Shown here piece after piece: positions 13,301 through 26,132 of a stretch of 64,000 bases of DNA. Both the position numbers and the translations under genes were made by a program. Source of the stretch: Nymphaea colorata (taxonomy: Eukaryota; Streptophyta; Magnoliopsida; Nymphaeales; Nymphaeaceae); assembly GCF_008831285.2 (NCBI RefSeq), contig NC_045140.1, forward strand, positions 25,562,131 to 25,626,130, given 5' to 3'. The notes under the pieces were generated by a model. That model saw only the letters and a program-made list of their open reading frames with translations. It was not told where the DNA came from and searched no databases. Each line of letters begins with the position of its first letter. The first letter of the stretch is position 1.

Positions 13301-13468
13301 AGCAAGTAACAACTCCATTAGAATGAATAAATACGTCGTCTGTGATTAAACAGCTATAGCAACTGACTGAGTACACTTATCTTGTAGCAAACTAAAGTTT
13401 CCAAGATATCCTCTATCCCCTGGATTGCTTCCTCCCAAAAGAGACAGAGGCTGTGGAATTTCTATTTT
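7361..13468. other. Long intergenic region without a supported gene
   Basis: This stretch is AT-rich. Around 8200-8400 it holds a GAGCC/GGCTCGA-rich remnant of the sort common in plant repeats. At 9720-10180 a peculiar stretch has ATCCAA/GATCC words every 15-25 bp, followed by a short (TA)n run at 10621-10636. A minus-strand open frame near 12532-12816 (about 95 codons) has plausible composition but no similarity I recognise and no visible partner exon, so I do not call it. The segment just left of 13469 is presumably the 3' flank of the GAUT gene. Confidence 0.55.
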
Positions 13469-15316
13469 CTAAAGGCCAAAATTGCACATTTGCACAAACT
13501 CCATATCGTAGTCTACATGTTTTTTCCAAAGCTGCTGAAATTGTTCCATGCCAATGTCAAGCCAAGGTTTCATATTCCCATTGAAATGTATCACCGCAGC
13601 ATTCTGTATCTCATCCATGCTTATGCTAGGATTGTAACCAAGCCCAAGAACATGCCAGGACTTGTCTAACGGCTTTGTTGTCGAATAGAAAGTGATCAAT
13701 CCTGGTGGTAGTGTTCCTAATTTCCAGAGTGTTCGGTTCTCATTCTGCATGTCAACAATCAACAGTAATGAACATACGTTATAAACAACTGAAAAGAAAG
13801 GTTGTCTCTATCACCTTCCTACCTGGAAAAGCATGGAAAGAAAAGGAACAATATAAAGATGAACAAGTTACAATCTTACCATATTCTGCCAGTAATGGTA
13901 CTGCTCCGTACATTTCTCCCTCCTCCAAGCATCAAGATCAAAGAAATTCATCCCATATGCCCAGGCACAGGCCTTGGGATTAAACCTGTCCCTGATAAGG
14001 GGATTTGAGAAGTTCATGTATTTGTCATACCTATGGAATGACCCGAAACATGTCTCTACTGCCCCATTCACCTTTCCTTCCATATCAACCTTCCATAAGC
14101 CTGTCAAGTCCTTTTGCACCACCACATCATCATCCAAAAACAGGATTCTGTGCAACTTTGGGTACATTTCTGGCAGATAAAACCGCAGATGATTCAGCAT
14201 TGAAAGATACTTCGGGTTTCTGAATTTCATATTTGCAGTGTCCTTGGTCGCATTCTGTGCATTGTTTTCAAAGTAGAATCTTTGCAGATTCGCAGACTCA
14301 AGCTGGCGCAGAACTGGAACATAAGATGAGTTGAGAAACTTGTAGTCCTCCACTGCCTTGACCTCAACATGGGCACCATTCAGGGGCCTCATTTTGAACC
14401 AGACCTGCATCGCAGGAAGGTTCATCTTGTCGGTCACAACATGGAAAACGTGTTTCCGTGGATCCTTTGCATTCTTCACTGCTGAATTCACAACCACGGA
14501 TGCCGCAATGACATTATCTGAGAAAATAGCATAGTGATAAAGATTGGGGTTCTCCAACTCAGGAGGTGGGGGCCCTGAATCAACGTACTTTTCTGGGTTT
14601 GAGATTCGTTCCTCCATCAATCTCATAGCGAGGCAATGCAGGCTCTTCGGTATCGACTTGGCAGCAATTAGGCTCGAGAAAACCCCATGTTTCTTCGCAC
14701 GGGTTAGCTGCTCATTGACAGCAAATATGGTATCCTTGAGTTTCTGGATCTTAAGCTGGTTATCAAAAGACTCTTTGGCGTCGGCAATAATCTGCCGAGT
14801 GATCTTGATCCGCTCCTTGAGGTCTCTCTCAAACTGGCGTAGGGTCTCTTCTTCAATGGCGTTGTCAGATTGCAGAAAAGCCCGATAAGATGGTTTTGAG
14901 AGCAGATCTGAAAAATTTCGCGAGAGCTCGGCAAAGAGCCGGACCTGCTTAGTGTTCTCGAGCTTGAGTTTGCGAGCATAGGCAGCATAGGCGTTAACAA
15001 GGGCAACGTGATCGTTGGCTTGCTTCACAATCAAGTCGAGTCGAGTCTTGAACGGATCGGTTTTGAGGGCGAGGAATGTCCTACTGACATAGGCGTGTAG
15101 ATGGTGGTGGTGATTCGGATTCTTGAGGAGACCAACGGGATCCGGCATCGTGGTGGTGGAGGTCGTGGTGGTGAGAAGAGAAAGAGAAGCGAGGAAAAGG
15201 AGAGAAAACATGGCTGTAACGAAGACTCTGTAAGAGAAGAGGGCGCGGAAGAAGCCGTGTCCACTACCCCTCTCCACCGATCGAGCACCAACGCGGATCA
15301 CGCCAAAACCCGCCAT
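13469..15316 (-). CDS. GAUT9-like: Galacturonosyltransferase, GAUT8/GAUT9 type
   Basis: Two coding exons, 15316-13880 and 13744-13469, are joined in phase 0 (donor ATG|GTAAGA, acceptor TGCAG|AATGAG), giving 570 residues. Arabidopsis GAUT9 is close to this length. The start is the ATG at 15316, whose product begins MAGFGVIRVG. An upstream in-frame ATG would add 53 unrelated residues. The protein is a type II Golgi membrane protein. A membrane anchor lies at about 31-48, followed by a Thr-rich stem. A coiled-coil-like region contains LVNAYAAYARKLKLE and LKIQKLKDTIFAVNEQLT. The GT8 catalytic domain has the metal-binding aspartates in FLDDDVVVQKDL (about 393-404) and the conserved HFNGNMKPW (532-540). 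Known GAUTs transfer galacturonic acid from UDP-GalA to homogalacturonan in pectin synthesis. The 5' leader probably contains an intron (about 16055-15470, inferred from GT/AG signals). The call within the GAUT8/9 clade rests on overall resemblance. Confidence 0.95.
13745..13879 (-). other. Intron of the GAUT gene
   Basis: A 135 bp intron with GTAAGA at its 5' side and TTGACATGCAG at its 3' side, read on the minus strand. It lies immediately after the conserved YHYWQN segment. Removing it restores the continuous frame into NENRTLWKLG, as expected in the GAUT family. Confidence 0.93.
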
Positions 15317-18300
15317 TCTTCTTTCCAAGTATCGTGTGGCTTCTGAAAGATGGATCAGAAAAGGCAATTGTTTGACATCGAGTAATAGATCTTCAACAAC
15401 GCAAGCAAGCACACACTCAAAAATGCCAGATCTAGGGCGACGCAAGCCGTCACACTCTAGATCGGCTCCCTGCAAATCTTACTGTGCAATCCAGAATTCG
15501 GCATTTTCCGGCGCCGAGTACTTCAGCCAGTGCTGAAATACTGAAGAGCCAGAAGCCGAAACACCAAAAAGTTGGGTTTACACGCTTAATACAAAAGACT
15601 CTGTTACGATTAACATGCCGCAGTGAAAGATTAACGTACTTTTGAATTCAACTACTATAATACGCTCATCCTGCTACGCAAGACGGTCGATTTCTCAAGC
15701 CATTCTTATTTCAAAAAAAAAAAAAAAAGGAAACAAAGAAAAAGAAAAACACCGCTATCATGTCACAGATCGAAATCACGTAGATAATTTTCCGGCGGCT
15801 GCCGTCGACCACATACTGAGTCAGATTTCCGCCCAGAACGAACAAAATCTAGATGTGCCAGTGGGTCTTCCGAAGAAATCAAATCTCCCCAAATGGATTT
15901 CCATGCAGGGGCCTCCTATAACAGGACTACCTACTTCTCTTGTTGCCGGCAAACGATACCCAAAACAAAACTAAGATTTTCGGTCACTCATCAGCCCACA
16001 AAACGACTGCCCCAATTCGCAGCGACGCAGAAAGAGAGAGAGAAAGAAAGAGTACCTGGACTAGTCGATGAGGGCTCACATCGAGGAGATCGCGACTGCG
16101 GAAGGGAGGGAGGGCTAGAGAGAGGGATGGCGATGAAGAAGATTTGTGAGAGATCTCAGGAAAGAGAGAAGAGATTTGAGAGAGAGGAAGGAAGGAACTG
16201 AGGGAGGGAGTTCATTCAAAACAACTGCACCGACGATTCACCACCGCCCATCAGAGTCGACGCTCGATCGAACGGCAACCAAGAGAGGAAGGGCATGTCT
16301 TCTGACGCGAAAACATACAGAAGAAGATACGGGAAACCACGTTCTTGTTTTACGATTACGCTCCACGACAGATCCACCCTCGAGTTTTTCTCCGCTTCCT
16401 TTGTTCCTTTTTAATATCTTTTACGCGGTTTGCTTTTCTTTCTTATTGTTGAGAGCCCCCGACTTTCCAAACGGGGCCAAGGCCTAACCTCTTCGTCCCC
16501 GTCCCCGTCCCCCATATGGGGAACTTTCGGGATCTAGAATTCGCTGCCGCTTTGAGCCCCAACTAAATTCTGGATATTTGTCGGCAGATAAGCGCGTTGA
16601 GGTGTTTGTGGATCTAACTTTTATCAAAATCTTATGATTTTAATCCTGCAATCCATTAGAATGGGGATTTGCATCCTCATTCCAAAAGGCAGAGCATGTT
16701 TGTTGAGCTTGGATTATAATATACTTCAATATGGAAAGAATTTGGAATGTAGTTATATAACAACTTTTTTAAATCAAAAGCTGTTAAACACTCACACATA
16801 CGGTATGTTTCATTTTCTTAAATAGTTTCACTGCTCCATGAAGATCACCGACTTGAGCATAGCCATCGATCATTTCATTCCATGAGATGAACATTCAATC
16901 GAAGTACATCATCTAAGCCACTCGCTTTCATATGCATAATCCAGTGAATATAAAGAGCTACTGTTTAATTGAGAGCTGAAACCCAAATGTCGATACGATT
17001 TCAGCCTCCATCCAAAAACAAACCAAAAAAAAAAAAAGATGAAGAAGAAGAGATCAAAAATCAACTCTTTACATTGACTTAAACGAGAAGTCTTAAATGT
17101 CGGTGCTCAAAGTATCGGGATGAATTGAATGAGGCCATAGCAGCAGCTTGAGCTCGTTAATTAATGGCACCAACCAGATTTAAACGAGGCATACTGAATT
17201 TTGAAGGGATAAGAAGCGTCCCTCTCAACAGGATCCAGGTGTAACTCGCAACAAGTAGCGGATCTCACAGATTTTAATTTTTACCAACAAACAATATCGA
17301 TATACTTTCAGCATATAAAGTCGTGTAAAGGGGAGTGGTCCAGAAAAAGTTTTTCTTTTCTTAATAATAATAATAGGATCAAGGAAAAAGGACCATATTT
17401 TTTCACATAAATCTAGTGAAAAAAAAAAAACATAAATTACATCTCAATTTTTACAATATCACAGTCTTGCTAGTCGAGGGTTTATCATCACAAGTTTTCT
17501 TTCGAATTCTTTGTCCGTGTTTGGTAACCTTGAATCTCATATTCCAACCTCTACATTAGGTGAAAGATTCGGGATCCAAATTATGGTGTAAAAACCATAA
17601 GATCCAGATCCACGGTCTTCAGATTTCCGCCAATTGTGGTAGCCCTCTCCCATAAAATTGAAATCTTATATCCAAAGCGATCAAATATTTCTTTTCTTTT
17701 GTGTGTGGACAATTTCTGACTGAAAACCCTAAAAAAAAAAGGAAAAAAACTGAATTAAGAAATTATAAAGCAATGTTTTTTTTTTATTAAGAAACAAAAT
17801 AGCATCTAAAATAAAATTTCCCTTAAAAATATCGCCCCCAATTGTAGGCACGACGCGCTTTGATTGACTTGCAAAAGTCATTGCTACCTTCAAACGAAGT
17901 GCCGGCATGACTGTCTCTTCTGCGGTGGACTTCTGTCAAACCCAATTAGCAATTCAAAATAAAATAAGGGCTCCGGTCGTCTATCATAATATATTCATAT
18001 TTTATTTTTATGTTTTAATATTTTTATTTTAAATATCGAAGCCGTTTGATGCATTGGAAATATGGAGTTGAAAAGAAGTTTTCATAAATTTATTTCAGGA
18101 GTTAAAAGAAATGAAAACAAAATTCAGATTTCCAAAACCTCTTTGTGTTTGGTGTATTTAGATTTATGTTTAGAGAAATAAATGTTTCAATTTGATAAGT
18201 ATGAAAGAAGAAAAAACAAAAATAATTGGATTAAAACCCAAGGTAACTTTTTTCATCATGTAACTTAAGTATCACGCTTTTTAGCTTAAGATACAAAAAC

Positions 18301-20219
18301 ATTATCATAAAAATAGAACTAGAGACCTACAACTTTGAAAGCTAATGAAGCTATGCCTTGCACCATCATCATCCCCACATTGAATTAATGTCAATGTAAC
18401 CTAATCCTAACTCTCACTGTCATGCAACTGTATATTTATGTTAGACACATCTCAATGGATTGAATTATTTTCAAAGCAAAAAAAAATAAAGAAATTGAGG
18501 GGACGTTTGGATGACACTCAACCAATTTTTGGAAGTATAAAATTGGTTTTTACTTCTAAAATACTATTTCAAACTTGTTTTGCAAGAGATAATTACGTGT
18601 TTTTAGTCCTATTACCTAAACACACAAACCAGTTTTCCAAAATTGATCTTCAAACAACTATTTAAAAAACTTGTTTTCATAAAACTGAGTTTTCTGAGCG
18701 TCTTCCAAACGCTAGTATCCGAGCAGTGAAAAAGAAATCCTTTGGAACTTCCATAGATGCACATGCATCCGACTACGGGTCATACTGCGACCTTGTTTGT
18801 CTCATGCTTTATCGTCAAAACAAGTTTCTGTCACCAAGTTCGATGCTTATACGGGCGTAACGAACAAGTAAGCAACAGGTGATTTTTGAGCTGGGGATCG
18901 ATGAAAGGGAGTTTGCTTTGCCCATCTCATTTTCACCGGAAAATTCAGTCCGGCATCTTCCTCAACTGTTGTTTTCCGTCATGGAAATCGATTCTCACGA
19001 AAGTTTTCTTCTCTCTTATCAGAATTGAGACCGAGGGACGTTTTGAAGACTGGATCGGCCTGGACAGCCTGTTCGACGGTGATGGTTGGCCCCACGGCGT
19101 CGACCGCTTTGGATCCATATCCCCCGATCTTTTTGACTACTAATCATATGGAACAAATTTGTTTGTCGATCAAACTTCCGATCCTTTGACTCCAATAAGA
19201 AATTAACAGAAGTCTTTTGTGGGTTGGGTAATTATCCAAAAGCTGTTGATGCCTGATGGTTTCCTACCGGTCCGTCGCCGGTGCCTGAGATAAAAATGGA
19301 ACGGATGAAACATATTCAGTCTCGTGCTTGATACCCTGAGAAAAGATGTCTCAAATTTATTTTTCGAGTGCATTTTGAGACACGAGATTCCACCCATTCA
19401 AGTATGCCCTCATATATGGCTGCCAACTTCCAATCTCCAAAGATGCAGACAAAAACTGCCTAGCCCTTGCTTATTTGGATTCGATTAATATCTTCCCTCC
19501 CTCCCACATGTTCCATCTATGCACTTTTCTCTCCTTCATATGCAAATTCACTCCTCTAGAGCTCATGAACTAGATGGAACATCTTCAAGATCTTGAACTT
19601 TATCCTTCATCAGATTTGATGGGAGTCACTTGGCCTGTCAATTCCAAGGAAATAGATGGTGGAAAATAAATTGTAAACATGTAAACCAAACTGTTTTTTG
19701 AAGAGCAGAAAGGTGGAGGAGCAAGAATTTCATATTCGAAGGGGGCAGATGTATTCCAAAGATAATTTCGTATAGGCAGACAAATATTTATGTTATGTAC
19801 ATAGAGATTTTGGCAGGGCCTCTGTCTCGTCTGTGGTGCTGATACTGATATAAAGTGAACGTAGAAAGATTTCCATGTTATGTTATATTCTGTGAATGTG
19901 TACTGGCAGTCTAGATTTTTGTGTTGTTCGGCATAAAAGAAATGGTTTTATGTTGAACCAATTAAATGTTTGTCAACAGGGACAGGGGAGAGAGGAACCT
20001 ATTGATCGATTCAAGTCCATTGTTGTCATGTCGGTTTCACTGTTTTATTTCAGTGAGCAAGAAGGTTATCCCACCACGGTAACACCCAAGGAGAACGAAG
20101 CCCCCTCCCTTTCCCTTGACCCTAAAGTTCAGAATTACGTCCCCTGCTTCAACTTGCAGATAGGACCTGCTCCCTACAGATACACAGAATTGACCTTTAT
20201 GGTTAGGCCTGTATTCGTC
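15317..20219. other. Spacer between the GAUT and RLK genes
   Basis: The first 900 bp is the divergent upstream side of the GAUT gene: a GA-rich stretch at about 16020-16200 and a likely leader intron. From about 16500 the sequence is AT-rich with poly-A/T runs and short chance frames. A MITE-like element with terminal inverted repeats lies at about 18499-18714. I see no protein-coding gene. Confidence 0.55.
18499..18714. mobile_element. MITE-like element with terminal inverted repeats
   Basis: The left end reads GGGGACGTTTGGATGACACT. The right end read inversely gives CTAGCGTTTGGAAGACGCTC, matching at most positions from the CGTTTGGA core onward. The 216 bp interior is AT-rich and partly self-complementary, with AAAATTGGTTTT-type words facing AAAACCAGTTTT-type words. 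It carries no coding capacity. A clean target-site duplication is not obvious, so the superfamily is left open. Confidence 0.5.
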
Positions 20220-20753
20220 TATATCATATAAATTTCTCCCCTCGTAATACGTAGCAGACGACTTGTCTCCGTTCAAAAAAGACGATCTTCCTCCACCATG
20301 AATGGCCCCATCGTCATCATCCTTTGTAAAATGATGGCTCATACGAGACAAGATAGGTCAAGGCTCGAGGAAAATTCTGTCCTGGACGAAGGCGATGAAG
20401 AGACGACCTTCCAGTTAAGAGCACAAAGCAGTCTGCACCAAGTGTGAAATAATGGTCTTTAACGTAAATTTGTTATCTCGCTATATTTTCCAACATGGCC
20501 ATGACTATTTTAGCTTGAGATGGCTCCCCGAAACGCATGGAGGCCCTTCGATTGGTCAGTGTAAAGGAACGTTTGAGGGGATGGTAGAAGGTCACATCAG
20601 ATACCTGCATTATGCAATGGATTGAAATTTCAACGAACGTTTATGAGGTCCAGTTGATGTTGGAGATAGCTTACGCTTATATTGCTTGCAGAGTTTCAAG
20701 GACTCCATCACCGCCATCTCTTTGTGCTTCTCTTTCGTTTGTGGTTCTTTACA
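20220..20753 (+). promoter_or_regulatory. Upstream region of the LRR-RLK, shared with its decayed copy
   Basis: This segment precedes the RLK start codon and has a recognisable diverged counterpart at about 29300-29580, upstream of the pseudogene copy. Shared landmarks in order are a TTCAAAAA block, GAATGGCCCC, AGGTCAAG followed by CTCGA, GAAAATTCTATC/GTCC, GTGTGAA, TAATG, AACATAAATTTGTT-like sequence and ATATTTTCCAAC. The conservation shows that the duplication included promoter sequence. No unambiguous TATA box could be assigned. Confidence 0.5.
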
Positions 20754-21733
20754 ATGGATCGTATACCTCGCATGCGCTTGAAGTTGCTGCTTGTCTTTGC
20801 CGCAAGCTGCTTTGCTGCAGCGTTGGCTGACACAGACCCGCAGGATGGTACGACTCTCTGCCGAGAGAGAGAGAGAGAGGGAGAGGGAGAGACCTTTCTC
20901 GTTTCTGTATTTAAGAAAAATGTTTTTCTACTTTCACAGTTGTGATATCTCGTATCCTGCAGCAATTTCATATTATTTTGCAGAGTTGGTGGAGTTTTTT
21001 TTGTCGAACAGATAGAATAACATGTAAAAGCAACAAAAGTTGAGCTTACTTCTGTTGCATACCATGTTCTTGAGAATTCAAACATGATAGGTGTGCCAAT
21101 AGATTCCTTGTACATGAAGCCATCGACTGAAATGTATATCTGGAATTTCTATAAACAGCTCTGACATCTCCGTTTATTTGAACTACCAAATCTTTGTTAA
21201 CTTCTATTTACTGGTTTGGGATGCTGTTGCAGCTGCGGCACTTCTCTCTCTCAAGGCACAGTGGCAAGGAACACCACCAAGCTGGGAGGCGTCAGACCCT
21301 TGTGGTGCTCCCTGGGATGGAGTCAATTGCTCCAATTCCAGGATAACTTTCCTGTAAGTTCTGATAAGGCCTCCTTGTTTCGATAATTGACAGCTACTTT
21401 TCTTTCTCGAAGGATTTTAACCATTTCATTCTTCTTGGTCCCTGTTTCAGGAAGTTATCCTCCATGAATTTGATTGGAACCATCGATGGCATTGGGTCAC
21501 TCGTTCAGTTGAAAGTCTTGTATGTGTCTGATCGTCCTTGACTTGATTGGCGGTTGCAAGATTCTATACTTACTATTCCCTTCCCTTGTTCTTAATCTGC
21601 CTCCACAATTTCGTTGCCGTTGCATGCTCATAAACCGTTTACTTGGATGCAGGGACTTGTCTTCAAATCCCAACCTGACGGGTCCAATTCCACGAAGTAT
21701 AGGAGAACTAATCAACCTTGAAACACTGTAAGA

Positions 21734-21791
<58 letters not shown>

Positions 21792-24700
21792 TTTGCTCCC
21801 TGATATCAAGATTGAACCTTTTGTCGTATCAGAATCCTGACTGGCTGCGATTTCAAGGGTAGTATTCCTGCAGAAATAGGAAATCTGGGAAAGTTAACGC
21901 TTCTGTAAGGACTTGGAATTTAAACGTTGTCTGTTTATTCTCGTTTGGTTTCCCACTTCATAACTTGCCTGTGCTCTTCTTTCCACATCCAGGGCACTGA
22001 ATGATAACCATTTAAGTGGCAGCATACCAGCTTCACTGGGGAGGCTCTCGAACCTTAGGACGCTTGACCTTGCATACAATGAACTCACTGGATCTATACC
22101 TATCTCATCTGGTAGTGAACCTGGTTTAGATTTGCTTTTTGCTGCAAATGATTTGTAAGTTGGACTACTCCTTCCACAGTACATTAGTGTGTCGGCTGAA
22201 AACTGAACTACCTAAGCCAAATGTTTATATGGTGTTGTAGCATTTTAAGTAATAACCAGCTCTCAGGCTCCATACCGCCGCAGCTTTTCAGTTCAAAAAT
22301 GAACCTATCACACATGTAAGTTAATCGTGTCATCATACCCCTGCAAAGAGCCTATACTTCACCTTATGTGCCCTTTTCTCTCTCTTTTTTTTTTATTTAT
22401 TTATTTTGACCTCTAGGTTGTCTTTTCTTTCTTTGAGCTCTGGGACTGACTAGTTTGTCTTCTGAAGACTATTTTATGCAAATAATTTCGCTGGTGAAAT
22501 TCCTGAAACAATAGGGCTGGTTCAAAGCCTCAAGATCCTGTAAGTGTCCAACCCGTACTTTTCAACAATGATTTTATAGCCAAGTTGGTTCAGCCCCCTC
22601 AATTCATGCTGCAATTGGTTTATCCTTTTTCCTGTTTTCTAACTTCGGCTTTTTTCTTTACAGTCGACTTGATAGGAACCAACTCGGTGGTTCTGTGCCT
22701 GGAAGCCTTAACAATCTATCTTCCATTCTTATGCTGTAAATTTCTGTGTCCACTTTTAAGTTACATTTCTACAGTTAGCTTCTGATTTTCTTCTGAAATA
22801 CAATCGTTTATTTAGGAATTTGGCAAGCAACCGCTTGATTGGTCCTATACCTGATCTTGGCAACATGGGAGACCTTTGTTATCTGTATGAGTCTCCGAAA
22901 GCCTCTTCTCAATTTAGTTTATATATGTCTCTGTTTTCATATGCCCAACTTTATGATTACACTTCAAACCAGGGATTTAAGCAACAATTCTTTTGACGCA
23001 TCACTAGCACCACCATGGCTCACAATGATGGAGTCTCTGACAACAATGTGAGTTGTTAATCGCTTTCACATTTTCCAACCTGTCATTGCATCATATAATC
23101 CATTGATGATATGCATAGAATCATGGAAAATGGAGATCTCGAAGGAGCGGTTCCGGAATCCCTGTTCAACCTACCCTCAATTCAGACTATGTAAGTACCA
23201 AGTACACGTCAACAAAGTATTTCCGACTAATCAACCAAAACACCTGTTTTTTTTTTTTTTTCTGATCTGGTCTACTTCTGTTGAAGTACAGAAAGCTGAG
23301 GAACAATTCATTCAATGGCACACTCACTTTGGGAAGAATCAACACTCAGCTCCAGCTTGTAGATTTGGAAAACAATCATATCTCGAAGTTGATGCCTGAA
23401 AATTCTTACACGAACAGCATATGGTAGGAATAACATGAAAATATTGGATATAACAGAACTTCCTTTTCCAACTCCCACAAACATGCCATTTTTCTGATCA
23501 TGCAAAATTGCAGGCTTGCTGGGAATCCAGTTTGTTACAGTTCTGATTTGAGGTCCTGCAAGACACAGATTCAGGAACCAGCGCCATATGAAACTAGCTC
23601 GAGAAATTGTGGCCGTGAATGTAAACGTGGCATGATGCCTAACCCAGAAAGCTGTGCGTGTTCGTATCCTTATACTGGAGTTCTGCATTTCAGGGCAGTT
23701 TTCTTCTCAGACTTGTCCAATAGTACCATTTTCAAGTCGCTGGAGGAGGAACTCTGGAGACAACTTCTTCTGACACCGGGCTTCGTGTCCATTTCCAGGC
23801 CAGAGTTTGATGACTGCGACCATCTAGATGTGCAATTTCGACTTTTCCCATCAAGTGGTACGTCGTTTACCAGGGAAGAAGTCATTGAAATTGGGTTTTT
23901 CCTGAGCAATCAAAACTTTGAACCACCGCATGAATTTGGACCATACTGCTTCATCATGTCAGATCTTTATCCATTTCTACTAGGTACGTGATCCTGATAA
24001 CCATGAGAAAGGATAGACTATTCTACTTTACGAACTCCTGTCCTCTACTGTATGTGTTGGTACTGACAATGGAGTTGTATCAGATCCAATTGGCCGGCGA
24101 TCTCTCAGTCCAAGCATAATCATTGGAATAGCAGTTGGTTGCTCTGTTTTGATCTTCATACTTGTTGGAGTAGGAATTTATGCCATCCGGCAAAAGAAGC
24201 GTGCTGAAAGAGCCACATTACAAAGCAGACCTTTTGGTGGGTTCCATGTTTCCCGTCTTTCTGATCCGATTGCTTGTATATGGACCCAGAAAGTGAGCCG
24301 TCTCATATGCATATGAAAGATTTTGGTCTTATTAGTTTTAACTATAAGAAACTTTCGCCTTTTGTTCAATTTCAGCATCCTGGAGAAACACGAGCACCAA
24401 AGGCAGTGGTCCAGAACCAGAAATAAAAGGAGCTAGTTGTTTTTTGTACGAAGAGATCAAGAAATTCACAAACAATTTCTCCGAAGGCAACATAATTGGA
24501 GTCGGTGGCTTTGGCCAAGTAAAGCCTATTCCTTGTCTGGTTTAGCTTGTGCAGTAGTCCTTCCAATACCTTATTCGTCGTCAACAAATTTTTGCAGGTT
24601 TACAAGGGGATACTTCCTAGCGGTGAGATCGTAGCAATCAAGAGAGCTAAAAATGGAGTCATGCAAGGTGGACTCGAGTTCAAGACTGAAATTGAGCTGC

Positions 24701-26132
24701 TATCAAGAGTTCATCACAAAAATCTAGTTAGCCTTGTGGGTTTCTGTTTTGACAAGGGCGAACAGATGCTGGTTTATGAATTTATTGCTAACGGGACCTT
24801 AACAGATTGCTTGTCTGGTATAACAGCACGAGTTTAGACATGTAATTTTTTTTTTTCTTGGTAATGCCATTTCTCTCTGAAGTTCTAACATCAATCTCTT
24901 GTAAATGAACAGGAAAAAGTAAGATACAACTTGACTGGCATAAGCGGCTTCAAGTTTCTCTGGACTCAGCTACAGGACTAGCTTATCTTCATGAGCATGC
25001 AAATCCTCCAATCATTCACAGGGACGTGAAGTCCGCAAACATTCTTCTTGATGAGGACCTGACTGCAAAGGTTGCAGATCTTGGTCTATCAAAGCTCGTC
25101 CCGAACGTTGCCAAAGTGCATATCTCCGGTCAAGTTAAGGGCACCCTGGTGAGTCTCGCTGGTTTATCATGTGGTTCCTAATTTTATGGTGGACGAACAG
25201 AGATGTCGGCATGGATAATATGAATATATGCTTGTATTATGCACACATTCAAGAAAATTTGTGTCTTTTCAGCTGTTTTTTATGTTCCAAACTCGTTTAC
25301 TACTTCGGATAAGCGTTTTCGAAGGGCTTTCTTTTTATTCTTACTTCAAAAGTGTCTGCATTGCACATTTATTAAAGTTTTTGTTGCTTCAGGCTCAATC
25401 ATTTTACCGGAAAGGGGAAAACAAAGAAGATTTACGATTTACCAGCCTCTAGGTGCTTGATTTTTTATTGACTTAGAACACATCCATACTTGAAATTGGC
25501 CAATTAATCACATGCTTTCTGCTATGTGGGTTTCAGAGAACAAAATTGAAAAGCCCAAATCAAGAAAAGCATTCCAAACTTATAAATAAACCACTAATGA
25601 TGACATCTGTGCATGTGGCTGTGTGACCTCACTGCAGGGGTACCTGGATCCTGAGTATTATACAACTCAGAAGCTGACGGAGAAGATAGATGTGTACAGC
25701 TTCGGCGTGGTCATGATGGAGCTGATAACAGGGAAGAAACCAATCGAGAGGGGCAAGTACCTCGTCCGTGAGCTTCAATTAGCCATGGATAGATCCAAAG
25801 AACTCTATGGCCTCGAAGACCTACTGGATCCAGCCATCAAGAAAGAAGGTGCTCTTATTGGATTCGAGAAATTTGTGGATTTAGCCTTGAGGTGCGTTGA
25901 GCAGACAGGAGTTAACCGGCCAAGCATGCGAACGATCGTAATGGAACTGGAAAACATTTTGCTGAAGGCGATGGACATGAACCCTGCAACGGCCATATCA
26001 TCTTTTCTTGAATCCACATCAAGCGATCTTCATCATGGATACAATTATCCACTCTCTATCAGTGGGACAGAGAGCCATACCTTCAGTAGCAGTGATGTCT
26101 ACACATTCTCGAAAACAATTGAACCAAAATAG
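20754..26132 (+). CDS. LRR receptor-like kinase, subfamily VIII-1 (HPCA1/CARD1-like)
   Basis: Nineteen exons, each with GT-AG borders: 20754-20847, 21233-21353, 21451-21519, 21653-21727, 21833-21904, 21993-22154, 22241-22315, 22468-22539, 22664-22735, 22816-22884, 22973-23047, 23119-23190, 23292-23423, 23514-23983, 24084-24236, 24376-24518, 24598-24817, 24913-25148 and 25638-26132. They total 2877 nt, exactly 958 codons plus stop. Order: signal peptide (about 1-26), an N-terminal LRR cap ([12 protein letters not shown]), about ten LRRs mostly one per 69-75 nt exon, and a Cys-rich juxtamembrane module with C419, C423, C434 and C436. Then come the SYPYTG region, a TM helix (about 555-577), and a kinase with P-loop GVGGFGQ (636-642), Lys657, HRD (751-753) and GYLDPEY (795-801). 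The usual DFG is DLG (771-773). The family acts at the plasma membrane; HPCA1 senses extracellular H2O2 through paired cysteines and CARD1 responds to quinones. The same role here is an inference. Confidence 0.93.
21737..21791 (+). repeat. (CT)n microsatellite in RLK intron 4
   Basis: A nearly uninterrupted CT dinucleotide run lies just after the donor of exon 4 of the receptor kinase gene. The decayed copy keeps only a short remnant of it at about 33450-33468, so the run has expanded or shrunk since duplication. Confidence 0.9.
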
